Assembly (NCBI GenBank): GCA_945871455.1
Contig: CAMBXJ010000209.1
Coordinates: 1 to 7,473, forward strand
DNA length: 7,473 nt
Direction: 5' to 3'
DNA from: Asaia bogorensis
GTDB lineage: Bacteria > Pseudomonadota > Alphaproteobacteria > Acetobacterales > Acetobacteraceae
Shown here: one piece after another, positions 1 through 6,133 of the stretch
How the letters are laid out: every line of letters starts with the position of its first letter
How positions within the stretch are numbered: position 1 is the stretch's first letter
Made by a program: the position numbers and the translations under genes
The notes under the pieces: generated by a model
What the model saw: the letters and a program-made list of their open reading frames with translations, nothing else
Databases searched by the model: none
What the model was told of the DNA's origin: nothing

Positions 1-23
1 CTATGTTCCCCCCAAACACAGCC

Positions 24-32
24 GGAGAGAGG
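24..32 (+). promoter_or_regulatory. Ribosome binding site of the AceE-like gene
   Basis: A purine run GGAGAGAGG ends 5 nt before the ATG at 38. It supports that start codon. The 23 bases before it hold nothing I can identify; any promoter would lie outside the window. Confidence 0.6.
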
Positions 33-37
33 CCGTC

Positions 38-2422
38 ATGAACGCACCGCTGACCACCATCGCGCCGGTCTCCGTCTCGGACACCCGCCATCTGCATGTT
101 CTGAGGCAGCTTGAACGCAAGCTGCTGTGGCTGTCCGCCTGGATGATCCACAACGCCAACCATATCCGGCCCAATCGCGACGGGCTGAAGGTCGGCGGGC
201 ACCAGGCGTCCTGCGCATCCTCCATCTCCATCCTGGCGGCGCTGTATTTCGAAATCGCCCGCCCGCAGGATCGCATCGCCGTCAAACCGCATGCCGGGCC
301 GGTGTTCCACGCGATCAACTATCTGTTTGGCCGCCAGACCCAGGAGAAGATGGCGGGGTTGCGCCAGTTCGGCGGCGTGCAGCCCTATCCATCCCGCGTC
401 AAGGATGGGCCGGAGGTGGATTTCTCCACCGGGTCGGTCGGGCTGGGCGTGGCGATGACCAGTTTCTCGGCGCTGATGGCCGATTACGTCAGGCTGCACG
501 AGCTTGGCCGGAAAGACATCCCGGCCGGGCGGCATATTGCCATCGCCGGCGACGCCGAACTGGATGAGGGCAACATCTACGAAGCCCTGCTGGAGGGCTG
601 GAAGCACGACATCCGCAATCTGTGGTGGATCATCGACTACAACCGCCAGAGCCTGGATTCCGTGGTCCCCGACCGCCTGTTCGGCCGTATCGAGGGACTG
701 TTCCGCGACATGGGGTGGAACTGCGTCACCATCAAATTCGGCCGCAAGCTGGAAGCTGCCTTCGCGCGGGAAGGCGGGGAGGAACTGCGCCGCTGGATCG
801 ACGACTGCCCGAACAGCCTGTACTCGGCTCTGACCTTCCAGGGCGGCGCGGCGTGGCGGCAGGCCTTGCTGGCTGATCTGGGCCGGTCCCGCGCGCGCGC
901 GATCATCGACGAACGCGACGATGGCGAACTCGCCGCCCTGATGACCAACCTGGGCGGGCACGACATCGAGACGATGACCGAGCATATGCGCGCTGCCGCG
1001 GCCGAGGGCGACCAACCCACCTGCTTCATCGCCTATACCATCAAGGGCATGGGCCTGCCCTTCGCCGGCCACAAGGACAACCATGCCGGCCTGATGACCA
1101 AGGAGCAGATGGAGCAGTTCCGCTCCGACATGGGAATCCGTCCGGGCCATGAATGGGACCTTTTCGAGGGGCTTGACGTCCCGGAAGCCGAATTGCGCGA
1201 GTTCCTGCGAAATTGCCCGTTCGGCACGCCCCTGACGCCGGAAGGACGCGCCCTGTCAGCCCCGGCGGTCCATGTGCCGGACATCCTGCCGGCACCGAAG
1301 ACGGCCGGGCGGAAAATGTCCACCCAGGGCGGCTTTGGCGAAATCTTGGCGGAAATCGGTCGTGGACAGGGGGATTTGAAGGACCTCGCGGCCCATATCA
1401 TGACCACCAGCCCGGACGTAACGGTGTCCACCAACCTGGGCCCTTGGGTGAACCGGCGCGGCATCTTCGACCGCCACACCCGCAACGACGTGTTCCGCGA
1501 TGCCAAGCTGGCCAGCGCCCAACGCTGGGGCATGTCGCCCAAAGGCCAGCACATCGAGCTTGGGATCGCCGAACAGAACCTGTTCCTGCTGCTGGGCGCC
1601 GCCGGGCTGGCACCCGCCATGACCGGGGCGCGCATCCTGCCGATCGGCACGGTGTACGACCCGTTCGTCAATCGCGGCCTCGATGCGATGATCTATGCCT
1701 GCTACCAGGATTCGCGGTTCCTGCTGGTCTCCACCCCGTCGGGCATCACCCTGGCGCCGGAAGGCGGGCAGCACCAGTCGATCAACACGCCGCTGATCGG
1801 CATGGCCGCCGACCGGCTGGCCAGTTTCGAGCCCGCCCATGTCGACGAACTGGCCATCCTGCTGCGCCATTGCCTCCACTTCATGCAGCGCCCCGACGGA
1901 TCGGCCGCCTGGCTGCGGCTTTCGACCCGAACCCTGGACCAGAAGCCGCGCGTGTTGGATCCCGCCGCGGTGATCGCGGGCGCCCATTGGGTGGTGCCGC
2001 CCGCGGTCGGTGGGCGTATCGCGCTGGCCTATCAGGGACCGGTGGCGCCGGAAGCGGAAGCCGCCTTCGCCATTCTGGCCGACGAAGAACCGGGCGCTGG
2101 GCTGCTCGCCATTACTTCCCCGGACCGGCTGCATGCGGGCTGGCTGGCCGCCCGACGCGCCAGACGGATGGGCGACCGCGGCGCCACGTCCCATATCGAG
2201 ACGATTTTGGCGCCATTGGCCCGCAACGCCGTCCTGGTCACGATATTGGACGGCCATCCCGCCGCCCATACCTGGTTCGGCGCCGTCCGCGGCCAATCCG
2301 TCTTCCCGCTCGGCCCCGACCATTTCGGCCAGAGCGGCGACATCCCCGATCTGTACCGCGAATACGGGTTGGATGAGGACGCGATCCTGGACACCTGTGC
2401 CCAGGCGCTGCTGACCCTGTAG
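38..2422 (+). CDS. AceE-like thiamine-diphosphate 2-oxoacid dehydrogenase E1 / transketolase-family protein
   Basis: This 794-aa protein belongs to the transketolase superfamily and resembles the single-chain (homodimeric) E1 of pyruvate dehydrogenase, which decarboxylates a 2-oxoacid on thiamine diphosphate (ThDP) and passes the acyl group to lipoyl-E2. Visible landmarks, in order: HAGP at residues 85-88; the ThDP/metal motif GDAELDEGN at 171-179 pairing with YNRQSLD at 201-207; GGHD at 306-309 and TIKG at 334-337, both AceE-like; the pyrimidine-domain IAEQN with the likely cofactor-activating Glu512; GGQHQ at 576-580; and a C-terminal domain ending in DHFGQSGD (761-768), close to the AceE DGFGRSD segment. 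It is shorter than E. coli AceE (about 887 aa), and the usual GDG is GDA here. No E2 or E3 gene is adjacent, so the substrate is open: pyruvate, 2-oxobutyrate (as for MdeB) or another 2-oxoacid are possible. A bona fide transketolase is less likely given the AceE-specific segments. It forms an apparent operon with the gene 12 nt downstream. Confidence 0.88.
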   Translation: MNAPLTTIAPVSVSDTRHLHVLRQLERKLLWLSAWMIHNANHIRPNRDGLKVGGHQASCASSISILAALYFEIARPQDRIAVKPHAGPVFHAINYLFGRQTQEKMAGLRQFGGVQPYPSRVKDGPEVDFSTGSVGLGVAMTSFSALMADYVRLHELGRKDIPAGRHIAIAGDAELDEGNIYEALLEGWKHDIRNLWWIIDYNRQSLDSVVPDRLFGRIEGLFRDMGWNCVTIKFGRKLEAAFAREGGEELRRWIDDCPNSLYSALTFQGGAAWRQALLADLGRSRARAIIDERDDGELAALMTNLGGHDIETMTEHMRAAAAEGDQPTCFIAYTIKGMGLPFAGHKDNHAGLMTKEQMEQFRSDMGIRPGHEWDLFEGLDVPEAELREFLRNCPFGTPLTPEGRALSAPAVHVPDILPAPKTAGRKMSTQGGFGEILAEIGRGQGDLKDLAAHIMTTSPDVTVSTNLGPWVNRRGIFDRHTRNDVFRDAKLASAQRWGMSPKGQHIELGIAEQNLFLLLGAAGLAPAMTGARILPIGTVYDPFVNRGLDAMIYACYQDSRFLLVSTPSGITLAPEGGQHQSINTPLIGMAADRLASFEPAHVDELAILLRHCLHFMQRPDGSAAWLRLSTRTLDQKPRVLDPAAVIAGAHWVVPPAVGGRIALAYQGPVAPEAEAAFAILADEEPGAGLLAITSPDRLHAGWLAARRARRMGDRGATSHIETILAPLARNAVLVTILDGHPAAHTWFGAVRGQSVFPLGPDHFGQSGDIPDLYREYGLDEDAILDTCAQALLTL

Positions 2423-2425
2423 GAG
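2421..2425 (+). promoter_or_regulatory. Ribosome binding site overlapping the upstream stop codon
   Basis: AGGAG lies 9 nt before the GTG at 2435, and its first two bases are the last two of the TAG stop of the AceE-like gene. This sets the GTG start of the second gene and suggests coupled translation of the two. Confidence 0.65.
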
Positions 2426-2434
2426 TTCCAAAAC

Positions 2435-2872
2435 GTGGCAACCATTCCGAAGATCCTGCACGAGCCGATCAATACCGCCTTCCCGGACCATGTCTGCCTG
2501 GTCGGGTCCGTCCTGCCGAACGGGTTTGCGCAAATCACCCCGCGCGGCAGTGCCATGGTGTTCGACGACACCCGTCTGGCGTTGTGGGAGCGCGGGAAAG
2601 GCTCCACCGCCGACAATCTTTCGGATGGAACGAAAGTGACGGTCTATTTCCGCAAGCCGCAACTGCGGGTCGATGGTGTCCTGCCGAAGGGTGGCATCGC
2701 CCGGTTCTACGGCACCGCGCGGCTGTGCAAGTCCGGGCCGGAATACGAGGAAGTCTGGCGCCGCCTGGTCCAGCCGGAGAAGGACCGGGACCCCGACAAG
2801 AAGGGCTTCGCGGTGCTGATCGAGGTCGATCGGGCCGAGGAACTGGACGGCACCCCGTTGGCGGTCGCCTGA
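2435..2872 (+). CDS. Pyridoxamine 5'-phosphate oxidase family protein (FMN-binding split barrel)
   Basis: This 145-aa protein has the fold of small FMN- or F420-binding split-barrel proteins related to pyridoxamine-phosphate oxidase. The evidence is the N-terminal strand pattern VCLVGSVLPNGFAQITPRGS (residues 20-39), then FDDTRLALWERGKGSTADNL (43-62), where the family often places phosphate and flavin contacts, then TVYFR (69-73) and GIARFYGTARL (87-97). The charged, less conserved end around 113-123 (QPEKDRDPDKK) is followed by a final strand FAVLIEV (125-131). Length is typical. The start is GTG at 2435, backed by AGGAG; the next in-frame ATG falls inside the domain. It follows the AceE-like gene by 12 nt, so the two are probably cotranscribed. 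True pyridoxamine-phosphate oxidases are longer, and I infer an uncharacterised flavin-dependent reductase, oxidase or flavin carrier rather than vitamin B6 synthesis. Its own substrate cannot be read from the sequence. Confidence 0.85.
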   Translation: MATIPKILHEPINTAFPDHVCLVGSVLPNGFAQITPRGSAMVFDDTRLALWERGKGSTADNLSDGTKVTVYFRKPQLRVDGVLPKGGIARFYGTARLCKSGPEYEEVWRRLVQPEKDRDPDKKGFAVLIEVDRAEELDGTPLAVA

Positions 2873-3146
2873 GCGATCCAACAACAATGCGGATGCAACG
2901 CATCCGCAACCTGTTGTAACGATCGGGCGGAAAGACGCGGCTACATTGCCTCTCGCGCGACGACGGCGCGTGAGGTGGCATACCATTGCCTGTGATTTTT
3001 CGATGATCGGCCGATGATCCGCTCACTTCCCGTCATTACCACACATGATCCGACCACCCGCGCTTCACCGCAAGAAGGGGCAGGGGGCGGATTGCCGCAT
3101 CGAGGTCGGCAATGACGGTGAACGGACGCCTATGGCCTCCGAACCT
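2873..3146. other. Convergent intergenic region, 274 nt, no gene seen
   Basis: Both flanking genes end here. Besides the hairpin at its left end it holds an imperfect hairpin at 2949-2975 (CCTC and CGCGC paired with GCGCG and GAGG around a T-T mismatch), a five-T run at 2996-3000, and the 8-mer CGATGATC twice (3001-3008 and 3012-3019), 11 bp apart. The open frames reaching into it belong to shadows of the minus-strand gene. I see no credible small gene. Confidence 0.6.
2881..2917. terminator. Strong hairpin after the two-gene operon, possible terminator
   Basis: A perfect 9-bp stem TGCGGATGC / GCATCCGCA (2888-2896 with 2900-2908, loop AAC) is extended by a 6-bp outer stem ACAACA / TGTTGT (2881-2886 with 2912-2917) across small bulges. 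It starts 9 nt after the stop of the split-barrel gene. No U-tract follows, so classical intrinsic termination is not assured. It could instead protect the mRNA 3' end, or act on both strands between the convergent genes. Confidence 0.55.
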
Positions 3147-4223
3147 CTACCCATTCATTCCCCGAACTGCGTCCACCACCGCCCGCGTCACCTCCTTCGT
3201 CGTCGCCTTCCCTCCCAGATCGGGCGACAGGATCCCCGCGGCACAAACCTGCTCCACCGCCCGCATCAGCAGGTCGGCGGCCGGTTTCTCGCCCAGATGT
3301 TCCAGCATCATCGCGGCCGTCCAGAAACTGGCGACCGGGTTGGCGATGCCTTTCCCGGTGATATCGAACGCCGACCCATGGATCGGCTCAAACATCGACG
3401 GAGACCGCCGCTCCGGGTCGATATTCCCCGTGGGCGCGATCCCCAGAGAGCCGGCGAGCGCGGCGGCAAGATCAGACAGGATATCGGCGTGCAGGTTGGT
3501 GGCGACCACTGTGTCGATGGATCGCGGTTTCAGGACCATGCGCATGGTCATCGCGTCCACCAGTTCCTTGTCCCAGGTGACGTCGGGATAGTCATGCGAC
3601 ACCAGACCGGCGATCTCGTCCCAGAACACCATGCCGTGGCGCTGGGCGTTTGACTTGGTCACCACGGTCAGATGCTTGCGCGGGCGGGACCGAGCGATGT
3701 CAAACGCATAGCGCATGATCCGCTCGACGCCGCGGCGGGTGAAGATGGCGACTTCGGTGGCGACTTCCTCGGGCAGGCCGCGATGGGTGCGCCCGCCCTG
3801 ACCGGCATACTCGCTTTCGGAATTCTCCCGCACGATCACCCAGTCCAGATCGCCCGGCCCGACATTGCGCAACGGAGACGTAACCCCGGGCAGGATGCGG
3901 GTCGGACGGACATTGGCGAACTGGTCGAACCCCTGGCAGATCGCCAGGCGCAGCCCCCACAGAGAGATATGGTCGGGGATATTGGGATCGCCCACCGCGC
4001 CGAAATAGATCGCATCGGCGGTGCGCAGCCAGGCCAGCGCGTCGGCCGGCATGAACTGCCCATGCTTGCGATAATAGTCGGACCCCCAGTCATAATGATC
4101 GACCTTCAGCGTGAACCCGCCATCACGAGACGCGACGGCGTCCAGCACCTCCAACCCGGCGCCGATCACTTCCGGTCCGATTCCATCGGCGGGGAGGGAG
4201 GCGATACGGTATTGACGGGTCAT
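3147..4223 (-). CDS. Tartrate dehydrogenase / isopropylmalate dehydrogenase family enzyme
   Basis: This 358-aa protein is an NAD-dependent beta-decarboxylating hydroxyacid dehydrogenase, closest in pattern to tartrate dehydrogenase/decarboxylase (TtuC, also called DmlA for D-malate). Landmarks: the N-terminal loop ADGIGPEV (12-19); WGSDYYRKHG (46-55); PDHISLWGLR followed by GFDQFANVRPTRILPGV (83-114), characteristic of the tartrate branch; VRENSESEYAG (131-141); TKSN with the catalytic Lys190; metal-site aspartates Asp223, Asp247 and Asp251 (DILSDL at 247-252); and the NAD-adenine loop HGSAFDITGKGIANP (282-296). The start was set at the ATG at 4223-4221 because AAGGA lies 9 nt before it and family homology begins there; 31 further in-frame codons upstream look non-homologous. 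Some normally conserved positions differ: the usual GDGIG is ADGIG, ENTEGEY is ENSESEY, and SAPDI is SAFDI. Malate, tartrate or a related 2-hydroxyacid are candidate substrates. Isocitrate and 3-isopropylmalate are less likely. Confidence 0.88.
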   Translation of the reverse strand: MTRQYRIASLPADGIGPEVIGAGLEVLDAVASRDGGFTLKVDHYDWGSDYYRKHGQFMPADALAWLRTADAIYFGAVGDPNIPDHISLWGLRLAICQGFDQFANVRPTRILPGVTSPLRNVGPGDLDWVIVRENSESEYAGQGGRTHRGLPEEVATEVAIFTRRGVERIMRYAFDIARSRPRKHLTVVTKSNAQRHGMVFWDEIAGLVSHDYPDVTWDKELVDAMTMRMVLKPRSIDTVVATNLHADILSDLAAALAGSLGIAPTGNIDPERRSPSMFEPIHGSAFDITGKGIANPVASFWTAAMMLEHLGEKPAADLLMRAVEQVCAAGILSPDLGGKATTKEVTRAVVDAVRGMNG

Positions 4224-4232
4224 GGCGGCGGT

Positions 4233-4237
4233 TCCTT
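4233..4237 (-). promoter_or_regulatory. Ribosome binding site of the dehydrogenase gene
   Basis: Read on the minus strand this is AAGGA, followed by a 9-nt spacer and the ATG at 4223-4221. It decides the start in favour of the 358-aa product over the longer open frame that begins at 4316. Confidence 0.6.
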
Positions 4238-4271
4238 CAGGTCTGTTGCCTGCTAGGTAGCGCCTGAGCGC

Positions 4272-4305
4272 CCAAGGACCAAGCCAGGGAGCATGCCAAG
4301 GACCA
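4272..4305. repeat. Direct repeat CCAAGGACCA, two copies, in the divergent intergenic region
   Basis: The 10-mer occurs at 4272-4281 and 4296-4305, 24 bp apart, between the divergent dehydrogenase and Uma2 genes. This is where a shared regulator could bind. The arms ATGCCA and TGGCAT (4293-4298 and 4311-4316) surround the second copy. I could not place convincing -35/-10 elements on either strand. Confidence 0.4.
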
Positions 4306-4345
4306 GATCGTGGCATCCGACCCGGGTGTGTGGTAGCCTACCGCC

Positions 4346-4933
4346 ATGGTAGCGCTCCAAAAAAGACCGCCGGCACGGATGACGGTGGACGAATTTCTGG
4401 TCTGGGACACCGACGACCTGACCGGACGTCGGTGGGAACTGGTCGATGGAGAGCCGTTGCTGATGGCACCGGCGTCGGAGCGGCATGGTGCGATCCAAAT
4501 TGAGCTCGCCAGGCTCCTCGGCAATCACCTGCTCGCCAGGAACAGCCCGTGCCGGGTGATCGGCGAGCCCGGTATCGTCCCCAAGGTCCGTTCGTCGGAA
4601 AATTTCCGCATCCCCGATCTCGGTGTCACCTGTGCACCACCCTCCGGGTCCGTCATGACCCAGGAACCGGTCCTGCTGATCGAAATCCTCTCCCCGGGCA
4701 ACGAAGGCAGGACGCGATCGAACATCTGGACCTACACCACCATGCCCAGCGTTCAGGAAATCCTGGCGGTGCGCGGCACGCGGATGGAGGTGGAGCTGCT
4801 CCGCCGTGGCGCGGACGGCACCTGGCCTGACATGCCGACAATCATCCGCCCGCCCGGGATGCTGGAGCTGACCAGCGTGAATTTCGCGGCCCCGGTTGCC
4901 GATCTCTACCGCACGGCCGGACTGACCGCCTGA
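4346..4933 (+). CDS. Uma2 family (DUF820) PD-(D/E)XK nuclease-fold protein
   Basis: This 195-aa protein matches the Uma2/DUF820 family, which has a restriction-endonuclease-like fold and mostly unknown cellular function. Visible features: MTVDEFLVWD (12-21); RRWELVDGEPLLMAPASERHG (28-48) with the family's WELVDGE; RIPDLGV (88-94) carrying the acidic residue Asp91; and LLIEILSPGNE (110-120) with Glu113, together forming the PD...ExL core. After this the common family pattern has a Lys before a Tyr; here the stretch is TRSNIWTYTTMPSVQEIL (123-140), with Asn126 where the Lys is often found. This resembles a subfamily form rather than decay. The start is uncertain: ATG 4346 has no clear Shine-Dalgarno, and ATG 4379 (codon 12) is a plausible alternative that loses only a basic tail. 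It stands alone, divergent from the dehydrogenase. Such genes are often scattered in multiple copies, and mobility or defence roles are unproven. Confidence 0.88.
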   Translation: MVALQKRPPARMTVDEFLVWDTDDLTGRRWELVDGEPLLMAPASERHGAIQIELARLLGNHLLARNSPCRVIGEPGIVPKVRSSENFRIPDLGVTCAPPSGSVMTQEPVLLIEILSPGNEGRTRSNIWTYTTMPSVQEILAVRGTRMEVELLRRGADGTWPDMPTIIRPPGMLELTSVNFAAPVADLYRTAGLTA

Positions 4934-4995
4934 CGCCAGGACGCGACCCACGCCCATCCGTCTCGGAATCGTCATCGGGACGCATTCGACGTCTC

Positions 4996-5007
4996 GCGTC
5001 CGGACGC
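4996..5007. promoter_or_regulatory. 12-bp perfect palindrome, candidate operator upstream of the permease operon
   Basis: GCGTCCGGACGC is its own reverse complement and lies 69 nt before the leader ATG at 5077. In GC-rich DNA a 6-bp half-site can arise by chance, and no promoter elements could be placed next to it, so this is only a candidate. Confidence 0.25.
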
Positions 5008-5034
5008 AAGCTCGGATACAGTCCGTCGCGATAA

Positions 5035-5071
5035 GGTCGGCATCTTCCGTGGTCCGACCGAAGAGGGGAGG
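5035..5071 (+). promoter_or_regulatory. Leader hairpin followed by a strong ribosome binding site
   Basis: GGTCGG (5035-5040) can pair with CCGACC (5054-5059) across a 13-nt loop. The loop bases TCTTC (5043-5047) can alternatively pair with GAAGA (5060-5064), which touches the start of the purine run GAGGGGAGG (5063-5071). That run sits 5 nt before the ATG at 5077 and is the best Shine-Dalgarno in this region. The two pairings suggest a possible control of translation, which is inference. Confidence 0.45.
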
Positions 5072-5076
5072 CTATC

Positions 5077-5172
5077 ATGTGGCGTGAACACGCCCGGTTG
5101 ATCAGTGCCGTCGATTCCGCTGCGATGGAACCCGGTGTTGTCGAACCCGGCTCCGCAGCCTCGGGTTGCTGA
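5077..5172 (+). CDS. Possible 31-codon leader ORF coupled to the permease gene
   Basis: From ATG 5077 an open frame of 31 codons (beginning MWREHARLISAVDS, ending SAASGC) stops at TGA 5170-5172, only 4 nt before the ATG chosen for the first permease at 5177. Its ribosome binding site is strong, while the permease start has no good one of its own, which would fit translational coupling. The second half contains a short in-frame repeat EPGVV-EPGSA, from GAACCCGG at 5128-5135 and 5143-5150. No homology is recognised and no attenuator-type run of one amino acid is present. It may be a true leader peptide, or an artefact if the permease starts upstream at GTG 5105 in another frame. Confidence 0.4.
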   Translation: MWREHARLISAVDSAAMEPGVVEPGSAASGC

Positions 5173-5176
5173 CGGC

Positions 5177-6133
5177 ATGTACAGCTATATCATGCGCCGT
5201 CTTGCCTTCGGTGCCGTGACCATTGTCGGGGTCTCGATCCTGGTCTTCGTGGTGCTGCGCATCCTGCCGGGCGATCCGCTGGTCGCGATCTTCGGGGCCG
5301 ACGGCTTCACCAAATTGTCGGAGGCGGAGCGTGCCAACTACATGGCAGCCCTCGGCCTGAGCGATCCGCTCTGGATCCAGTATTTCAACTGGATCAAGGA
5401 CATCGCGCGCGGCGATATGGGCCGGTCGTTCTTCCGGTCGGAAAGCGTGGCCGAGATGATCCTCCGCCGCGGCCCGCTGACCGCGGAAATCGCGCTGATC
5501 TCGGTGTTCCTGTCCTGGGTGGTCGGCATTCCCGTCGCGGTGCTCAGCGCCCTGCGCCCGAACAGCATCGCCGACAATGTGTCCCGCTTTGTCAGCATCC
5601 TGTTCCTGGCCGTGCCCGGGTTCTGGCTGGGCATGCTGATCATGCTCGGATTGCTGTTCTGGTTCGGATATCGGGCACCATTGGCTGGGGTCTCGTTTTT
5701 CGTCGATCCCTGGGCCAACTTCCAGATCGTCATCGGACCGGCCGTCGTGCTCGGCCTCGGGCAGGCGGCCTATATCGCGCGCATGGCCCGATCCAGCCTG
5801 CTGGAAGTGATCCGGGAGGATTACGTTCGTACCGCCCGCGCCAAGGGCCTGAGCGGACGGCTCGTCATCGCGCTCCATGCCCTGCCCAACGCCTTGCTGC
5901 CGGTCATCACGCTGTCCGGCATTCTGCTGGGCTTCGTCCTGGCCGGCTCCATCCCGGTGGAACGTGCGTTCGGCACGCCTGGCCTCGGCTTCGCGATGTT
6001 CACCGCGGTGAATGAGCGCGACGTGTTCGTGATGCAGAACCTCGTGTTCCTGTATGCCTGCGTCTTCGTCATGTTGAACATCGTGGTCGATGTCATCATC
6101 GCCTGGCTCGATCCTAGGATCCGCTATCAATGA
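5177..6133 (+). CDS. ABC transporter permease, DppB/OppB type (peptide/nickel/solute importer)
   Basis: From ATG 5177 the product is 318 aa, an inner-membrane permease of the BPD_transp_1 family. It begins MYSYIMRRLAF, a typical DppB-like N-terminus, with the first membrane helix at about 9-30 ending in RILPGDP (28-34). A periplasmic stretch with IARGDMGRSFF (76-86) leads to further helices near 102-126, 137-164, 182-199, 237-258 and 286-311, giving the usual six. The cytoplasmic EAA loop that contacts the ATPase is EDYVRTARAKGL (about 214-225) followed by HALPNALLPVITL. It ends LDPRIRYQ, as expected for this family. The reading frame stays open upstream to GTG 5105, which would add 24 residues (PSIPLRWNP...); those look unlike the family, so 5177 is preferred. 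ATG 5192 is also possible. Its partner permease overlaps by 4 nt. The transported solute cannot be deduced. Confidence 0.92.
   Translation: MYSYIMRRLAFGAVTIVGVSILVFVVLRILPGDPLVAIFGADGFTKLSEAERANYMAALGLSDPLWIQYFNWIKDIARGDMGRSFFRSESVAEMILRRGPLTAEIALISVFLSWVVGIPVAVLSALRPNSIADNVSRFVSILFLAVPGFWLGMLIMLGLLFWFGYRAPLAGVSFFVDPWANFQIVIGPAVVLGLGQAAYIARMARSSLLEVIREDYVRTARAKGLSGRLVIALHALPNALLPVITLSGILLGFVLAGSIPVERAFGTPGLGFAMFTAVNERDVFVMQNLVFLYACVFVMLNIVVDVIIAWLDPRIRYQ

Noticed and set aside
1213..2376. 387-aa plus-strand frame inside the AceE-like gene
   Set aside because: Arg/Pro/Gly-rich out-of-frame shadow with no recognisable motif, while the overlapping frame has clear E1 motifs.
1256..2986. 576-aa open frame on the minus strand
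   Set aside because: It lies antisense to the AceE-like gene and the split-barrel gene, is rich in Arg, Gly, Gln and His, and shows no domain pattern; long antisense frames are expected in GC-rich coding DNA.
3045..3653. 202-aa plus-strand frame at the end of the dehydrogenase gene
   Set aside because: Mostly antisense to the dehydrogenase, basic low-complexity composition, no ribosome binding site.
4224..4316. 31-residue N-terminal extension of the dehydrogenase
   Set aside because: Trp/Pro-rich stretch without family similarity; a good AAGGA site favours the ATG at 4223-4221.
4224..4345. TTGGTC-N17-TACCTA promoter on the minus strand for the dehydrogenase
   Set aside because: The spacing is right but too few positions fit the consensus to support a promoter call.
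6110..6121. Palindrome GATCCTAGGATC at the end of the first permease gene
   Set aside because: It encodes the conserved LDPRI end of the permease, so coding constraint and chance explain it adequately.
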